DNA of 64,000 nucleotides, from NCBI GenBank assembly GCA_013397435.1, contig VZRG01000869.1, positions 240,802 to 304,801 on the forward strand, read 5' to 3'. Under the pieces are notes generated by a model. It did no database searches. It was not told where the DNA came from and saw only the letters and a list, made by a program, of their open reading frames with translations. This DNA is from Erythrocercus mccallii (Eukaryota > Chordata > Aves > Passeriformes > Dicruridae). Numbering within the stretch: the stretch's first letter is position 1; each line of letters begins with the position of its first letter. Shown piece after piece: positions 1 through 12,400 of this stretch. The position numbers were made by a program, and so were the translations under genes.

Positions 1-3000
1 ATCTTCAGTTCAGAGGCACTGAGTTCTCTCCCTCCCATGAGGTGCCAGAATGGGGACAAGTCATGGATCCCTCTTGTCAATACTGCTGGGCCAGACAGTG
101 TCAATGGAAAAAGCATTTTTTCTTCTCTTAGCCTATCTTCTGCACAGGGATTTGGAGACAACACAGTAAAGGTGATGTATAGTAACAGTGATAAACACAA
201 GCTACCAGACAGAAGCACAGACTGTAGGATTTTCTGCAGCCAGATGCAGTTAATAGATGCCACCCTCCACTGCGCGCTTCAGAGGAAGGCACAATCTTCA
301 CAACAGGCCAAAATCAGGGACTTCTATTTGCACCATAATGATCTCTGGAAAAAAATTTCTCCCCGATTAACAAATGCCCAGAAGGGTTTGCAATGAATGG
401 GCCTTACAGTTCCATCTTCTGAGCACTGCAGACATTTGGTCGTATTGTCAGCTGGTGGAAACTGGCATTGCTTTGTTGCCTTTCCAAGTCAATTTGCAAT
501 GAGTGAAGTTTGGTCTTTCTGTTCTCCTTCACATGAAGGTCATGTAGCTTTTGTGGCTTTGTGCAATATGTTCTTCCTAAAGAGAAATGAATGTGCAGTT
601 GTGTTTTATTTTGCAATGATCTTCTAAAGTACCCAGTTCAAAGATTGGGCGTGCTTGACACACTTTCCACCCATTTCTTTCAAATTAATAATCCTCTGAT
701 GCCTCTCACGTGATCTGTTGGTCCTGCAACAGTTTGAGCTTTGATGGAACAGGAGTCTTTGAACAACAAGGGAGTGCTGAAAAATCTGGGGAACTTCTGT
801 TTTAGAGGCTTTGATACTGTGCTGGTACACTATCCTACTGTTAGGCTGCTTCAGCGTTTTCAGTCTCTCAGGGTCATTTCATAATAGATATGGGAAGGAT
901 TCTCGCTTGGATTGTCTGCAGTTTTCTTTGTTGCCTGGGGAAGACTATAACTTACCCACTAAAACTACCTGTACCTTGTTTTCAAAGGGATCTAAGAGCA
1001 GGATGCTTCAAAGGAACCATGTAGAAAGTTGGAGAAGAACCAGCCCCCCCAAGGAAAGTTCTCATTCTAAAGCTTCAGTAAGAACTGGGAGGCAGATATT
1101 TTTCCATCCCCTCCTTTCTTCTTTTTGTTATGAGGACTGTCAGCTGCCACTCACTGTGAGCAAAGGTTTAAACATTTCTCTCACACATAGTGTAGAGATG
1201 AGTTGTTCTACAGGCCTGCTGAAATCGGGATTCCACTTCCTGCCCAGTCAGGCTTTGAATCAAATCCCCCAATGTGGAGGGAGGTGGCTGGTTAGCTGGG
1301 TATCCTCCAGACCTGCTCCAAAGGGATCCTGCAGATGAGAGCCCAGAGCACTCTAGGAAATTGGAGGAGTCCCTAGACATTTATAGCAACAAATTGACTT
1401 CAGAGGATTTCAGGCACTGGAAGCAATGAGGAGAAAAGTCCCCTTTGAAAGCCAGTAGAGGTTTTCAGGAACTGCTGCTTCTTCTGGGAGGAAAACCACA
1501 GACTCTGAACTATGGATTCAGAGCTTCCCCCAAGCTCTGGGTAAAGGCAGAGTATCTTTAAAGGTCAAGCCCAGCAAGGCTGGCACAAGTGGTCAGGAGC
1601 AGGAAGTGTCCTACAAGACAGGATCTGCTTGGAGAACATCAGGGAGCATCACAGAGTAATGGAAGGAGAAGCCAGCAGTGTCACAAGCAGCGCCAGGAGC
1701 CAGATCTGCTTTCTAACACACCCTTCTGGGTGTTCTTTGGTGTCAAGGGAAAGTTCAATTTATCAGTTCTTCCATTAGCAGGGCACCAGCAGAGACTTCT
1801 TGCTCTGTTTGCCTCCCAGTTTTCTCAAAATTCACAGGAACTCAGTATGTTGGTAGCTTTTCTCCTGGTTGAAATAGGACAATTCTCAGAGGTAATGGGG
1901 CACTTGGAGTGACCACGTATAGGAGTTGCCTTCCTTATGTATTGTGAGGAAATGGCTGCAGATCACTTCTTCTGCCGCTTTCATAGGTCTGATCTCCAGG
2001 AAAAATCACCTCTAAAGAGAAAAAGGTGACTGCCCTGTGACACTGAGTGCATCTGTCAGTTCTGTTTTACTTTAAGCAGCCAGTAATTGATCTCAAAGGT
2101 CTTGTTTGCACTTGACGATGCTTCAGAAATCCTGAGTCACTCTTTACCCGAATTCACCCCTGGTACATCTGTTTACTCTATGGTTGTGTGATAGTTGGGA
2201 AAGTCCTCAAGTACAAGGAATGTTGAAACTGTCATCTTCTAAAAACTTGGTCCTGCTGCTTTTATAATGAGAAAGTAGGTTGGACGTCACATTCCCTGAT
2301 GAAACACAGCTGTGTATCAGTCTCAACATTTCTCAGGTGTTGAGACAGCTCAGTTTTGTTGTCTGCTTGTCCTCAGAATCTCCTAGTTGTTAACTTCCAG
2401 GAGAGCCAACACAGGTTTATACCTCCAAGATGTTAAATACATTTTATGTGTATGTCAGACAGAAACATCTTGGACTACCCTCTCAGTTCCTGCCCTGGAC
2501 GCTGTCTCAGTGTGGAAGAAGCAAACAAACGATTTTTTTTGTCTTTCTGACTTTGAAGGGTGTTTGGGGCTGTGTTCAGCTTGGCTCTGCCCGATGTTTG
2601 CTGCTATGTCCATGCATGTCTGTGTCACTTGGCTCCTTCTGTCTTTTCTAAGGGTTAAGATTGTGTACATAGCAAGTTGCTGAGGTCATCTGAAGTGCAT
2701 TTGCATTCATTTTGTGGTAACTTGGTCACGAATTTAAACTCTGAAGGGCACCAAGCAATTGTGCTTATCAGTAGGAGCCTTGGTGCTCATCGTTTGCTAT
2801 TGGGCTCCTTTCTAAGTTATCTTCAACCTCAGTCATCGCTGGCATCCAGGGAGCTCAACATCAGACAATTGTCTGAGTATTCATTAAACTCTAAATGCTT
2901 AAACAGTGAAACCTCTACAAAAGCAGCTCTGAAAACTGAAGAAGGAAATATAACTGCCTATAAGGAAACTTTCCTGCTGCTAGCCGTAAATCAGTAGGAT

Positions 3001-4080
3001 TTAGTAGCTTGTGATGAGCATCTTAATGGGGCCTATCAATCTGACTGCATTTAAAGTTTCAGCCATTGTTACATTACCCAAGTGATCACAGATCCTCTGA
3101 TGGCACAGATAACTTGGGAAAGATTTAGCAGAATACGAGTTTATCTGAAACTGTGACCTGACAACTGCGAAGTCTCTAACTGCCTAAAATTACTCCTTTT
3201 CATCTTTCCAGGATGCACAGAGACTGCACTGATGCCACTCTGTCTTTTGTGGCAGCTGAGCTATTTGTCTTTCTCATGTCTCCTACCTTAATTTTCTGCC
3301 TGAAGACAACAGCATTCACTCCTGTCACATCTGGCCCAGGGGACTGGAGTTAAAATTCAGATAAAGGAGGGAAACTAGGAAGCAGTGTATGAGCCAATGT
3401 CATCAGGAATTTGGGATGATGTAAAATTTGGACAGCCGCTGCTGCTTCCCAATCATATAATTCACTCTCCTCTAGCAATGGGTGCAGCACAGCTACTTGA
3501 GAGTCTCACTCTTTTTATTTTGCTCCTGTTTCAAAGCCACCAGTAAAGAAAAAAGGTCTCCATAAGCATCCTGTGGCTTAGGAACATGAGAAAGCATAAA
3601 TTGCTGGGTTTAGGCACTTCTCTTCAACCAGCTGTCCTGAAGGCTGTTTGAGTGTAAAGCCCATCCATCACTTTGGGTACTGACGCCAGTGCCACTGCCA
3701 GGGAAAGATCAGTCAAGCTGGATTATCAAAGTCAAAGCCAGAGACAGCTCTTGTGGGAAGTGGTTGAGAAAGTCTCATGTCTTATTCTTCACTGTGTATG
3801 AAATAAAAAAGGGATTGTGCACGAGGGGTGGGAATACCCTGTTTCTCATTAAGAGGATGCATGGTCTTGAAAGAGAGGGTGGAGCCCCTGTGCAAAATAG
3901 AAATCATATTAATACAGTTCGTTTCCCCATTTTTGCCTTCCAGTGCTCTCCTCTGGGAACTGCAGTCCAGTCTCAGGGCTTTGCATGTGAGCACATATAT
4001 AGTTAGTAATAAAGATGGGTCGGTTTTTATGTGAAAATAAAAAACCAAACACGGGAAAATGGAAAAAAAACAGGCCTAGA
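1..4080. other. Non-coding stretch, no gene seen
   Basis: Ordinary CpG-poor vertebrate DNA. Open frames here are short or lack an ATG (the longest, on the plus strand near 811-1338, opens with TTG) and none shows a recognisable domain. I see no repeat family that I can name, only short homopolymer runs. It could be intergenic or intronic. Confidence 0.6.
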
Positions 4081-4084
4081 AGAT

Positions 4085-4475
4085 GTCGTGGAAGCCCTTT
4101 AACCATCTGCAAGTGCCGGCTGTGACTGCAGAGGTGCAAGGGCAGGCCCAGCGCTCCGCGGCGCTCGGGGCTCCGGCTGCGGGAGCCGTCCCGGTGGGGC
4201 TGTCACCGGCGCTGACAGCCCGCCTGTGTCCCAGGGAATGGATGTGACTGCTGGCAGCTGGCCCTGCCGGTAGTGGGGATCCCCTCCGGGGAGCGAGCGG
4301 CCCTGGCAGCCCAGCACAGGCTGCAGCTCAGGAGCTGCAGCTCCAGCAGGCGGGAGGAGGGAACGCCTGGAGTGTCTTTGGGGCGCCCGTGTGAGCAGAG
4401 GGCAGCGCTTGGCGCTGGTGTGGGTGCTGCACTCCGCTGTGGTTCACTCACCGGCCCTGCCTCTTGGCTTCGTTC
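4085..4475. promoter_or_regulatory. CpG-rich patch (short CpG-island-like segment)
   Basis: By eye count there are about 27 CpG dinucleotides in about 390 bases, while the 4 kb to the left is almost free of them. The patch begins abruptly after an A-rich stretch (4030-4075) and ends near 4475. It contains a near-perfect 20-bp palindrome at 4321-4340 (arms CTGCAGCTC / GAGCTGCAG). Islands like this usually mark promoters, but no TATA box or clear first exon with a donor site is visible. The open frames crossing it on either strand have a low-complexity, Ala/Pro/Ser/Arg-rich composition typical of translated GC-rich DNA. It could be a promoter, an enhancer, or a GC-rich remnant of something else. 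Confidence 0.4.
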
Positions 4476-7400
4476 ACAACATAAAGCAACTCAGAAGCCT
4501 TTTTTCTTTTGTGGTCTTTTTGGAAGCTGGGGCTTTCCAATAACCTCATGTGTTCTGAACCCAGCTATTTCAATCAGGAGCTTTCAAGGCTTTTGGTAGT
4601 AGGAGTGTGTGTGAGTACAGGTTTTGCTAACCAAACCCCAATTTTTCCCGTATGCCTGCTGTGGGATTTCTTACGTGGGATGTATATATGACTTAGATTT
4701 TAGGAAAGAAAACTTAGCTGAGAACCGAAACCTCCTTCAGAAAAAGAGTAATAAACCTTTTCCAGCTCCATGAAATGTTTCTCAGAAGGCGGGAAACAAC
4801 CCCTTGCCTCCCTCACTGTGGCTGAACAAGGCTGAGCAGTGGATGGGCAAGATGAAGCTCGATGGGGGTGAAGGGCCCTGCGTGCCCTGGGGCTGGCAGG
4901 CACAGGCTCCAGGCTGGGAAAAGCCAGCAAGCTCCCACCTACGCCTGCAGTGAACCAGGATCTGCAGCCTTGGGCATGTGTCCCGAACAGCTCAGCAAGC
5001 CCTGAACAAGAAGATACTACTATTTGTTAAAGGTCAGGGTCCTAACTCTGTCTTGAGGTGGAACTTTGCACAGAAATCCACTGAAAACCAAGGGAGTAGC
5101 ATCCTTTCTAGACCTTTTACAGGGAAGGTCCAACACCATATATTACAATTAAGCAGGGAGGTGAACTATAGTAAAAGAACAGAGCATCTCAGAATGCACA
5201 GCCATAACTTGTCCTGCCTGGTCTGGTAGTGCCAAGATACCCTCAGAAGTTGTTTAAGCTTCTCTGGTAGCAGACTTGTAGGAGCATAAGGCACAAGGCA
5301 TAACTGCAGTGCAAGTAATGTGCTCCATGCATAAATTCATCACTGGCTGCATTGTTCCTCGTCAGATTAGATTAAAGTCTCTCAAACTGAATTGAAAATT
5401 GAAAGAATGGTGCTATTAATTTCCAGGGCTGCTGATTACAGAGGGCTTGTTGCATTAGATAGTTCAGTGATCAGGTCAGACTCTGGTGTCAGTATATGAA
5501 AGAGCCAGACATGCTCTGCGGGGAGAAGCGAGCCCTGTGCTGCTCCCTGGTGACTCCCTCACTCCAGTGGGTCTTGCAGGAGTGGTTTGACTTGTGTGCC
5601 CCACGGATGGGACATAAAGTCACAGTGAGTGACTTCCACAATAGCTACTGGTGTTGGCTGTCTTGGCAGAGAATGCACTGTGGGGAATGAGCTCCGGGCT
5701 CGCTCTAGAAGACACCTCTTTAGCTATGGGTCAGGGCACATGGACAGGCAGCAGTAAAGGGGGACTTTAGGATTATTTGTGGACATCCACTTGCTTCTTA
5801 TTGCAGTGTATTTCACAGTAAGTTAAAAGCAGATGTATTTTTAATGCTGAAAAAAATTAAGCCAAAAGAAAGCAGCAGGAAGAAGGCCTGAAATAAAGGG
5901 TTGCAAGAAATCAAATGAGCGTTTTCCAGGAGCTGCATGTCTGAGTGTGGCTTGGGGTGAAATGTAGCTTGTTTTCCAAGATCAGCTCTCAGCTTGTGAC
6001 CCAGAACTGAGACCATGATCACTGGAACATCTGTACTGGCTCTGCCCAGAGGCTCACCTTAACCCTTATCTTCTCCCTGGCTGGAACCAGTAACGTGTAG
6101 GAGGAGTGTAAGAGAAACTTTGTAGTATGATCCATCCTCTGCCGTAACCTCAGGCTCATGGTCACACCTGTTGGCATCAGCATCCTGATGTTTCTTCGTG
6201 CATCCTGTGGTTGCAGTGGCTTTAGATTCGGGTTTTGGTCTGGTGGTTTAGGGTTTTTTTCCCTTGAGGACCAGGGGGCAGGGGGAGGTAATTTTGAGAA
6301 ATACTGGACACTTTTGCTTTAATAAACTTTCTACCCTTTTTATCTCTACAGACCTTGGTCTCCTCCCTATGCCACCACTTCTTGTCTGATCCTTCCACCT
6401 GGAGAAAGGAGCTGCGAAATCACTGATCAGTACATTCTCCTTCATGCCTTGTCTATCCTTGCTAAGAGAGCGTGTGAGACGTTCCCCCCCACAAGTCATG
6501 ACTGAGGTGAACCACAGGATCATTTTCTCATCGTGCTTTTAACAAAGGAAGGCTTTACCTTCCTTTGCTTCAGCCTTTTAGTGATCCTTTGAGATCCTAC
6601 ATGTGTTTGTGACCATTCCTGAGCCCCGAGCTGGAATTTTTAAAGCACTACCAGCAGCAACCCTGAGCAAAATAATAGATGAGTGAGAGCAGAAGGAAGC
6701 ACCATGTGCTCACAGAGTGGAGAGCTGCATGTGCAGGTAAGCTCTGAACAATTTCTGACTTTATACTTTGCCAGTGTATTATTTATGCTCCTGGAGCATG
6801 GGGCACATCTGCTTGGTCAGCCTTGCTTGGAGGCCTGATTCCAGCAATCAAGACAAGCAGACCAAAGCATTTCCGAATTCTTGGTCATATTTGAGAACTG
6901 CCTGAATTTCTGGCTGGGTTATGTGGAAGATGTGCCAGGAAGAAAGAGGAAGCATTGGTTTGAGCTGTTAGATTGCAAGAGTTTCAGAGTGGCCTTGTAA
7001 CCTCCTGCATGTGAAATCAGCCATGTGTCAGGCACTGGTATTGGTCACAACAATGTAATCTGGTCCTGGGATTATTCTGTGTACATTCCCTGCTCCTTTT
7101 GTGGTTTTCAATTTCCCTAAAAGTGTTTTTTTCCTAAACTTTGGTAGTGAAGATGAAATCCCCCTTTGTTGCATTTTTATTCATTTTTTTAGATGCTATT
7201 GTCTCACTGAAAAAAAGAATTTGATCATGAATTACCATGTTCCCATTGCTCCACTCTTCCCCTCTCTGCCTGGAGATCTCTGTTCCCTTTTGTGTGTGTT
7301 TTGATATAAAACTCTGAGCATGAACGTTACATGGGCATGTGCTACTTTACAAACTATACAGCTGCTTCTTCGCTGAGAATAACTTTGTTCATCACAGCTG

Positions 7401-9196
7401 CAGTAAGGGCTGCATTTCCAGTTTTTGCTTTTCTTTAAGTTTCTTTTACTTACCTAAATACAAGCTGTCCTCCCACTCTTGGCAATTTTCACTATTCCAC
7501 TCATATAGGGCTTCATTTGTTGAGACCAACCTTGCTGGTCAGGGTACTCTATCCATTTTTATTCAATAAGAGACTTAAGGTGGTGACTCTAAACTCTCCA
7601 CCCGAGGCAAATAACGCACCATTTGGGTGACACATTTAAATCTTTTCCTTGGATTTACATCTCTCTCCTCTATGGAGGTGAGCTACTTTGTCAGAAAACA
7701 TTAAAAAAAAATGTAAATAGAAATGTATTAATTTAGGCAATATCAATAGAATTAAAATGGTTGAAAACTTAAAGTGGACTTAAGGAGATACCAGCAGTAC
7801 CCCCTTGGGCTGTATAAAAGGGGAGCTGTTGCTTTTGGTGAAGAAGAGGAGAAAGGAATGCTGAGGTATTTAGATGACTGCTCTGTTTTGCTTTGTCACA
7901 GAAGGAGGGATGGTGTAAAGGGCGAGGTGGGGGGCAGAACAACTTTTATGTTTGGGCATGGGAAGGGAGAAATAACTGTAATGCTGTAAATACTGCAGCT
8001 GACACAGCAGAGACCCATTTGGCTTGGAATCTAGGGCAATAAATGCAGTCAGGTGATTCAGGGATGCTGTGCATAAGTCTGCCAGGTAGTCAGGCGAGAG
8101 CCGATCAGGAAATAATTATGGTTGATAAGGGGAACTGTAAGGAGGCCAGCACCTTCTGTGACCATGAAAGGTGTTAATGATTAACTGTTATGGAAAAGCT
8201 GGAAGCACATTCTCCCCTTCCTTCGAAGTCACACCCGACCGCTCTCCTGCATCATTAACTCGAGGGCTGCCCTGCGAATGCAGCTGGGCACGGACCAAAT
8301 TTAATCCAGGGCAGCAGATGGGGATGGGAAGCTGCCTGGCACAGCCAGCACCCTGCTGTGTCCGTCCATGTGCCCGGATCACGGGCGATAATTCCAGGGG
8401 AAATCCGTGCTGCTCCTGGGGAAAGAGGGCAAGATTGCTGTCCTCTGTGTGCTGCAAATGAAACCCTGCCCCGGTAACAGGCTCAGGTGACAGAAAACTG
8501 TGCAGCTTTAAAATGTGGGGTGAAGATTCAAGAGGGAGGAGAGGGGAAATCTTCAGTACTTTGAGCAGATACAGCAGTGTGTGACTCGGGTGCTTCAGGA
8601 CAGGTACACACAGAGTGCAGCTTCCCAAGGACCAGGTCACCATGAGGTGCTGTAACTTCAGGCTTGCACCTTGCAGCACTGCTGCAGGAACGTGAAGAGG
8701 CCACAAAGTCTGTCAGCAGTGTCTGATGGTGCTTGGGGTGAATGAGATGAAATTTGTATGTCCTGGCTCTGTACATTCCTGGGGTTGGCCAAAGGGATAA
8801 AAGGATAGGGAGCACACAGCAAGCTGGCAGTGCCTGTAGTTTGGATCAGCCTTTGAACTGAGAATTGCAGAAAAAACCCAGCATCTTCTGCATGGTGGCT
8901 GCTCCTTCTGTCCACAGCTCTGCAAGCAACAGTGAGGGCAGAGCCCTGCCTGGTTCTTGGCAGGCACCAAACCACAGTCTGGAGATTCACTCCATGTGGG
9001 AAACTGGCCTGGAGTGTTAAGGCATTGATGGTGTTAAATATAGACAGTGGGGATGGTGCTGGAGCTATGGTTTGGATCTTGAATAGACTTTCCTTTGTAA
9101 CCTTTCTGTACAGCTCTTAGAGTGATTGCTAATGGATTTTACTTGATTAATGGTAGCTAATTAATTTTTATTAATTGGGTCACATTTAGTGAGTCG
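4476..9196. other. Non-coding stretch, no gene seen
   Basis: No recognisable gene or named repeat. The 8188-8706 reverse open frame (172 codons) has no family signature and a Leu/Ser/Pro/His-rich composition. A moderately CpG-containing part lies at about 8210-8420. One exon-like signal (an ATG in good context followed by a strong donor at 6735/6736) is discussed under findings. Confidence 0.55.
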
Positions 9197-9441
9197 TGTC
9201 CAGGTTTCAGCTGGGGTGGAGCTTATTTTCTTCTTAGTGTCCTATATGGTGTTGTGATTTGGAATAAGGAGGAGAATAATGTTAATAATAAGAAAGATGG
9301 AGAGTCAATTTTAACAAGAGCATGTAGTGACAGGACAAGGGGAAATGACATTTTCCTTGATTCTCTCTCCCATCCCATTGTGGGAGGAGTGAGTGAACAG
9401 CTGTGGGGTGTTTAGCTGCCTGCTGGGTTAAACCACAACGA
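9197..9441 (+). mobile_element. Avian endogenous retrovirus LTR remnant (solo, internally rearranged)
   Basis: The left end reads TGTCCAGGTTTCAGCTGGGG and continues with a TTATTTTCTTCTTAG segment. The right end contains GGAGTGAGTGAACAGCTGTG and closes with GGGTTAAACCACAAC. Both ends match, from memory, the two ends of a common avian LTR family (5' TGTCCTGGTTTCAGCTGGG..., ...GGTTAAACCACGACA 3'). Complete copies are several hundred bases long, so this 245-base version has lost its middle, and a CR1-like sequence sits there instead (9313-9347). No retroviral gag, pol or env frame adjoins it, so it is a solo or degraded LTR. No convincing target-site duplication is visible. The family is not firmly assigned; alignment to an avian repeat library would settle it. 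Confidence 0.5.
9313..9347 (+). mobile_element. CR1-like fragment inside the LTR remnant
   Basis: The phrase CATGTAGTGACAGGACAAGG resembles the conserved 3' region of avian CR1 LINEs (CATGTAGTGATAGGACAAGGGG), in the same orientation as the window. It is only about 35 bases and sits between the two recognisable LTR ends, so it could be an insertion remnant, a recombination scar, or coincidence. Confidence 0.35.
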
Positions 9442-12400
9442 GCCCAGCTATAAACCTCTGCACAGTCCACCTGCAGTCAGCACAAATTTCCCCTGCTCAG
9501 ATCTGTCCCTGGCAAGATAAGGTGCTGCCAACCCTAGGCACCCACAGGGCATGTAAAGGTGTGTTGTCAGGCCAGTGGCCATGGGGGCAGATCCTCCACG
9601 GGCTGTTGTTGGGACTATTGTTGCTGTACATGTTGGATAACCTTGGCCAAGATCCAGACTGCCATCATCATTTCTGAGAAAATTACGTCATTAATGCAGC
9701 GTTGTAATCGATAGGCCATGGCCCTGATTCAGCAGGACACTTAAGTGCATGGCTAATATCCATCACACAGTCTGCTACCTTGATGGCTTGCTGCTATTTT
9801 TTTTTTCTTTCAAGAACCCACTTTTGCATTTAAAATTGGATTTGTGCTAAACTGAGGCTTTTGTGCCTGCAAGGAGCTCCAGCCATGTCCTGACCAGGAG
9901 GTGCTGTGTGCTCACCCTGTAAATGGGATCTCAGGGCTGGGAGATACCACTGTGAGGAGAATAAAAATCTGAGGGAAGCCCAGAAAAGGGAGAGTCTGCT
10001 ACCAAATGGTGCATTTCACCTTTTGTGGCCCTCTGGCCCCGCACAGAAGGCTGACACAGAGATCACAGATTATGGAGTGAAAGGTGTGAATTTGGCTAAA
10101 TTGCATTTGGCTGTCCTTAATGCTGGAAGAGCACACAGTGTCCAGGAGGCACAGGGAGAGAGAACCTGCTTAAATGGGCAAAAAAGTGATTGGGGATTTC
10201 TTGCAATCCATACTGGAGGGAAGTAGGAGCCCAGAGTTATTTTCCATGTAGAGTTTAAATTAATCCTTACAAGGACCTATTTGATTTCCTTTGTCTTAAC
10301 ATCTTTATTAAAAAAACCTGTAATTTTAAAAGTGCTTTAAAAAATATATTTTAAAGATGGTTTAGGAACAGTTGTGATGCAATTTTTCGTTAGGCTTGTA
10401 GCTGGGTTTCATGTATTTTTAATTCTCTTCAGCCTGGATATCTTTTAGTCAGTTTAAATACTTATCCTCACATTTCACTGGTTATTTATTCCATTCAATT
10501 ATGTATCTTACAAGCATTTGTTGCCCCTCACAAATCTTCTGTAATGATCCCTAGAAGGCTGAAGAAATGAAGGCAGAGGGTTTCAAACCACCTTGAGAAC
10601 TATCACCTGTGAGCTATGGCTCACCTTAGCCTGAGCCATGGTCTGATTTATGCACCCACCAGAGTAGTCAGCAATGGTTTGGGCTACGTTTATTATTGCA
10701 GCGCCAAGAGCTGCAGGGACTCAGGGTCACCCCCCACACAGAGTCAGCCCCATCTGGCCGTGGGCTGTGTCTCTGTGGGGTACTGCAGGGACACAAACTG
10801 TCTCACTAAATTTTTTAGCTGAAGAGCACCAAGGGTTGGTGGCTGGAGAGTGATGAACTCAGCATTGATCCGAGCAGAGAGCTGGGGTTCAGCCCCAGCA
10901 AAGGGATGGTGCAGTGCTGTGAGCACAGCCAGGGGGTTTTGGGTCCTGGCAACAGAGTCAGAGCTTAGCCACAAATCATGGACCTATCTCTGTCCTCCCT
11001 TCCTTGCTGGGATCTGCTCAGATCAGGGCCTCACACCTGAGAGGGCTCCGTGGAGAGTTCAGCACCGACTCTGCTGCAGAGCTTCAAGCCTTGGCCTCTC
11101 TGCTGAGCCTCTCCAAAGAGCTGCAGTGCTGACCACATTGCTGGGAGCTGCTAAAGGCACTGTTTTCCATCCCAGCCTCACACCACCACTGCTCCTGCTC
11201 AGCAGTGCAGTCTCCCAGGTTACCTGACTGCAGAGCTGGGGCAGGCATGGCACAATGTGGCCTTGTGTTCTTTGAGCCTGACTCAGTGCTCAGTTTTTGA
11301 TGTGAAAAAGGCTATTTGCAGAGTCTTTTCTAATGGTCCTAAGTTTTAGAGGAGCCAAGTCTCTGGCATGCAACTGGATCACAAAACTAGTCTGTTTAGC
11401 ACTGCCCCTTTTTTAAAGACAAAGAAGATTTGTTTCAGCTCCATAGGTGGGATCCACAAGATCTTTAGTGTGGATGGTCCAGAAAAACCTTCAATAAACA
11501 GGGTTGACCTGATCTTCATGTTAGGTTTGTGGCCACATTGCATTCCTCCAGCAGAGCTCTGCTAGTGAAGATCTCTAAAGTGAATCTGTGATGTTAGAAC
11601 AGATTATAGAGCCCTGGCTGGAAACCAGCCAGGAAGCTGTAAGATGCTCCCATACTCCTGCAACAGGGCAGCAACAGGCAGTCCATACTGCCTGCATGTG
11701 CTGCTGAAAAGACATTTATGGCTTCAGTGGATTGTTCCACCCAAAGCCGGGGCTTGGAGAATTCAAACAGCTTGTCTTCAGCTCCCAGCTGTGACCATCT
11801 AATTGCTTGTAAGGACTGCAGAGAATGCAAGACATTCAGAGCTGGAAACAGAGTAGTTGTGGAACAGTTTTGACAGAGCTTGTCTTGAGCTGAACCACTT
11901 TATAGCCTGATCTGATCCTGGACTGGGCTTGTATGGAATCTGCCCCTGCCCAGCTTCCTGCTGCCATTGCTCAAGGAAGAGTGACCTGCTTAGCACTAAA
12001 CCCTCCTTCCTTTCCCGGTTAAACTGGCTGCTGTAAGGGCTAACATGCCCAAGAGACCCAAGGCAGAGCTCAAATCCCCTTGAATTTCACTGAGTCTGAA
12101 GGTCTTCCTTCAGCCTGTAAAAAACAAAATCAAAACCCAAAAAGCCATCCTGTCCTGAGGCTAGCTGTTCATTGCCCCTGCCACCCACTGCTTCCCACAG
12201 AGCAGCACAGCTGGAGCAATCTCAGTTCCTCTCTTGTGGGAAGGCAGCCGGTGGCGAGTATTTCCCTGGGGGAACCACACGTGGTCATTTCACGCTTAGC
12301 TGGAGTTGGTGGCTGAGCTAAAACCAAGTGATTCAGAGTCTGAAGGGTGAATCAGAGTCAGGTTCTGGGGGAAGTTTCCCTAACTCTGCACCCACCTAAA

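Noticed and set aside
811..1338. Forward 175-codon open frame as a gene
   Set aside because: It opens with TTG, and no family signature or flanking splice pattern is seen.
8188..8706. Reverse-strand 172-codon open frame as a gene
   Set aside because: Length is expected by chance in 64 kb, no domain or splice structure is recognised, and the composition is not protein-like.
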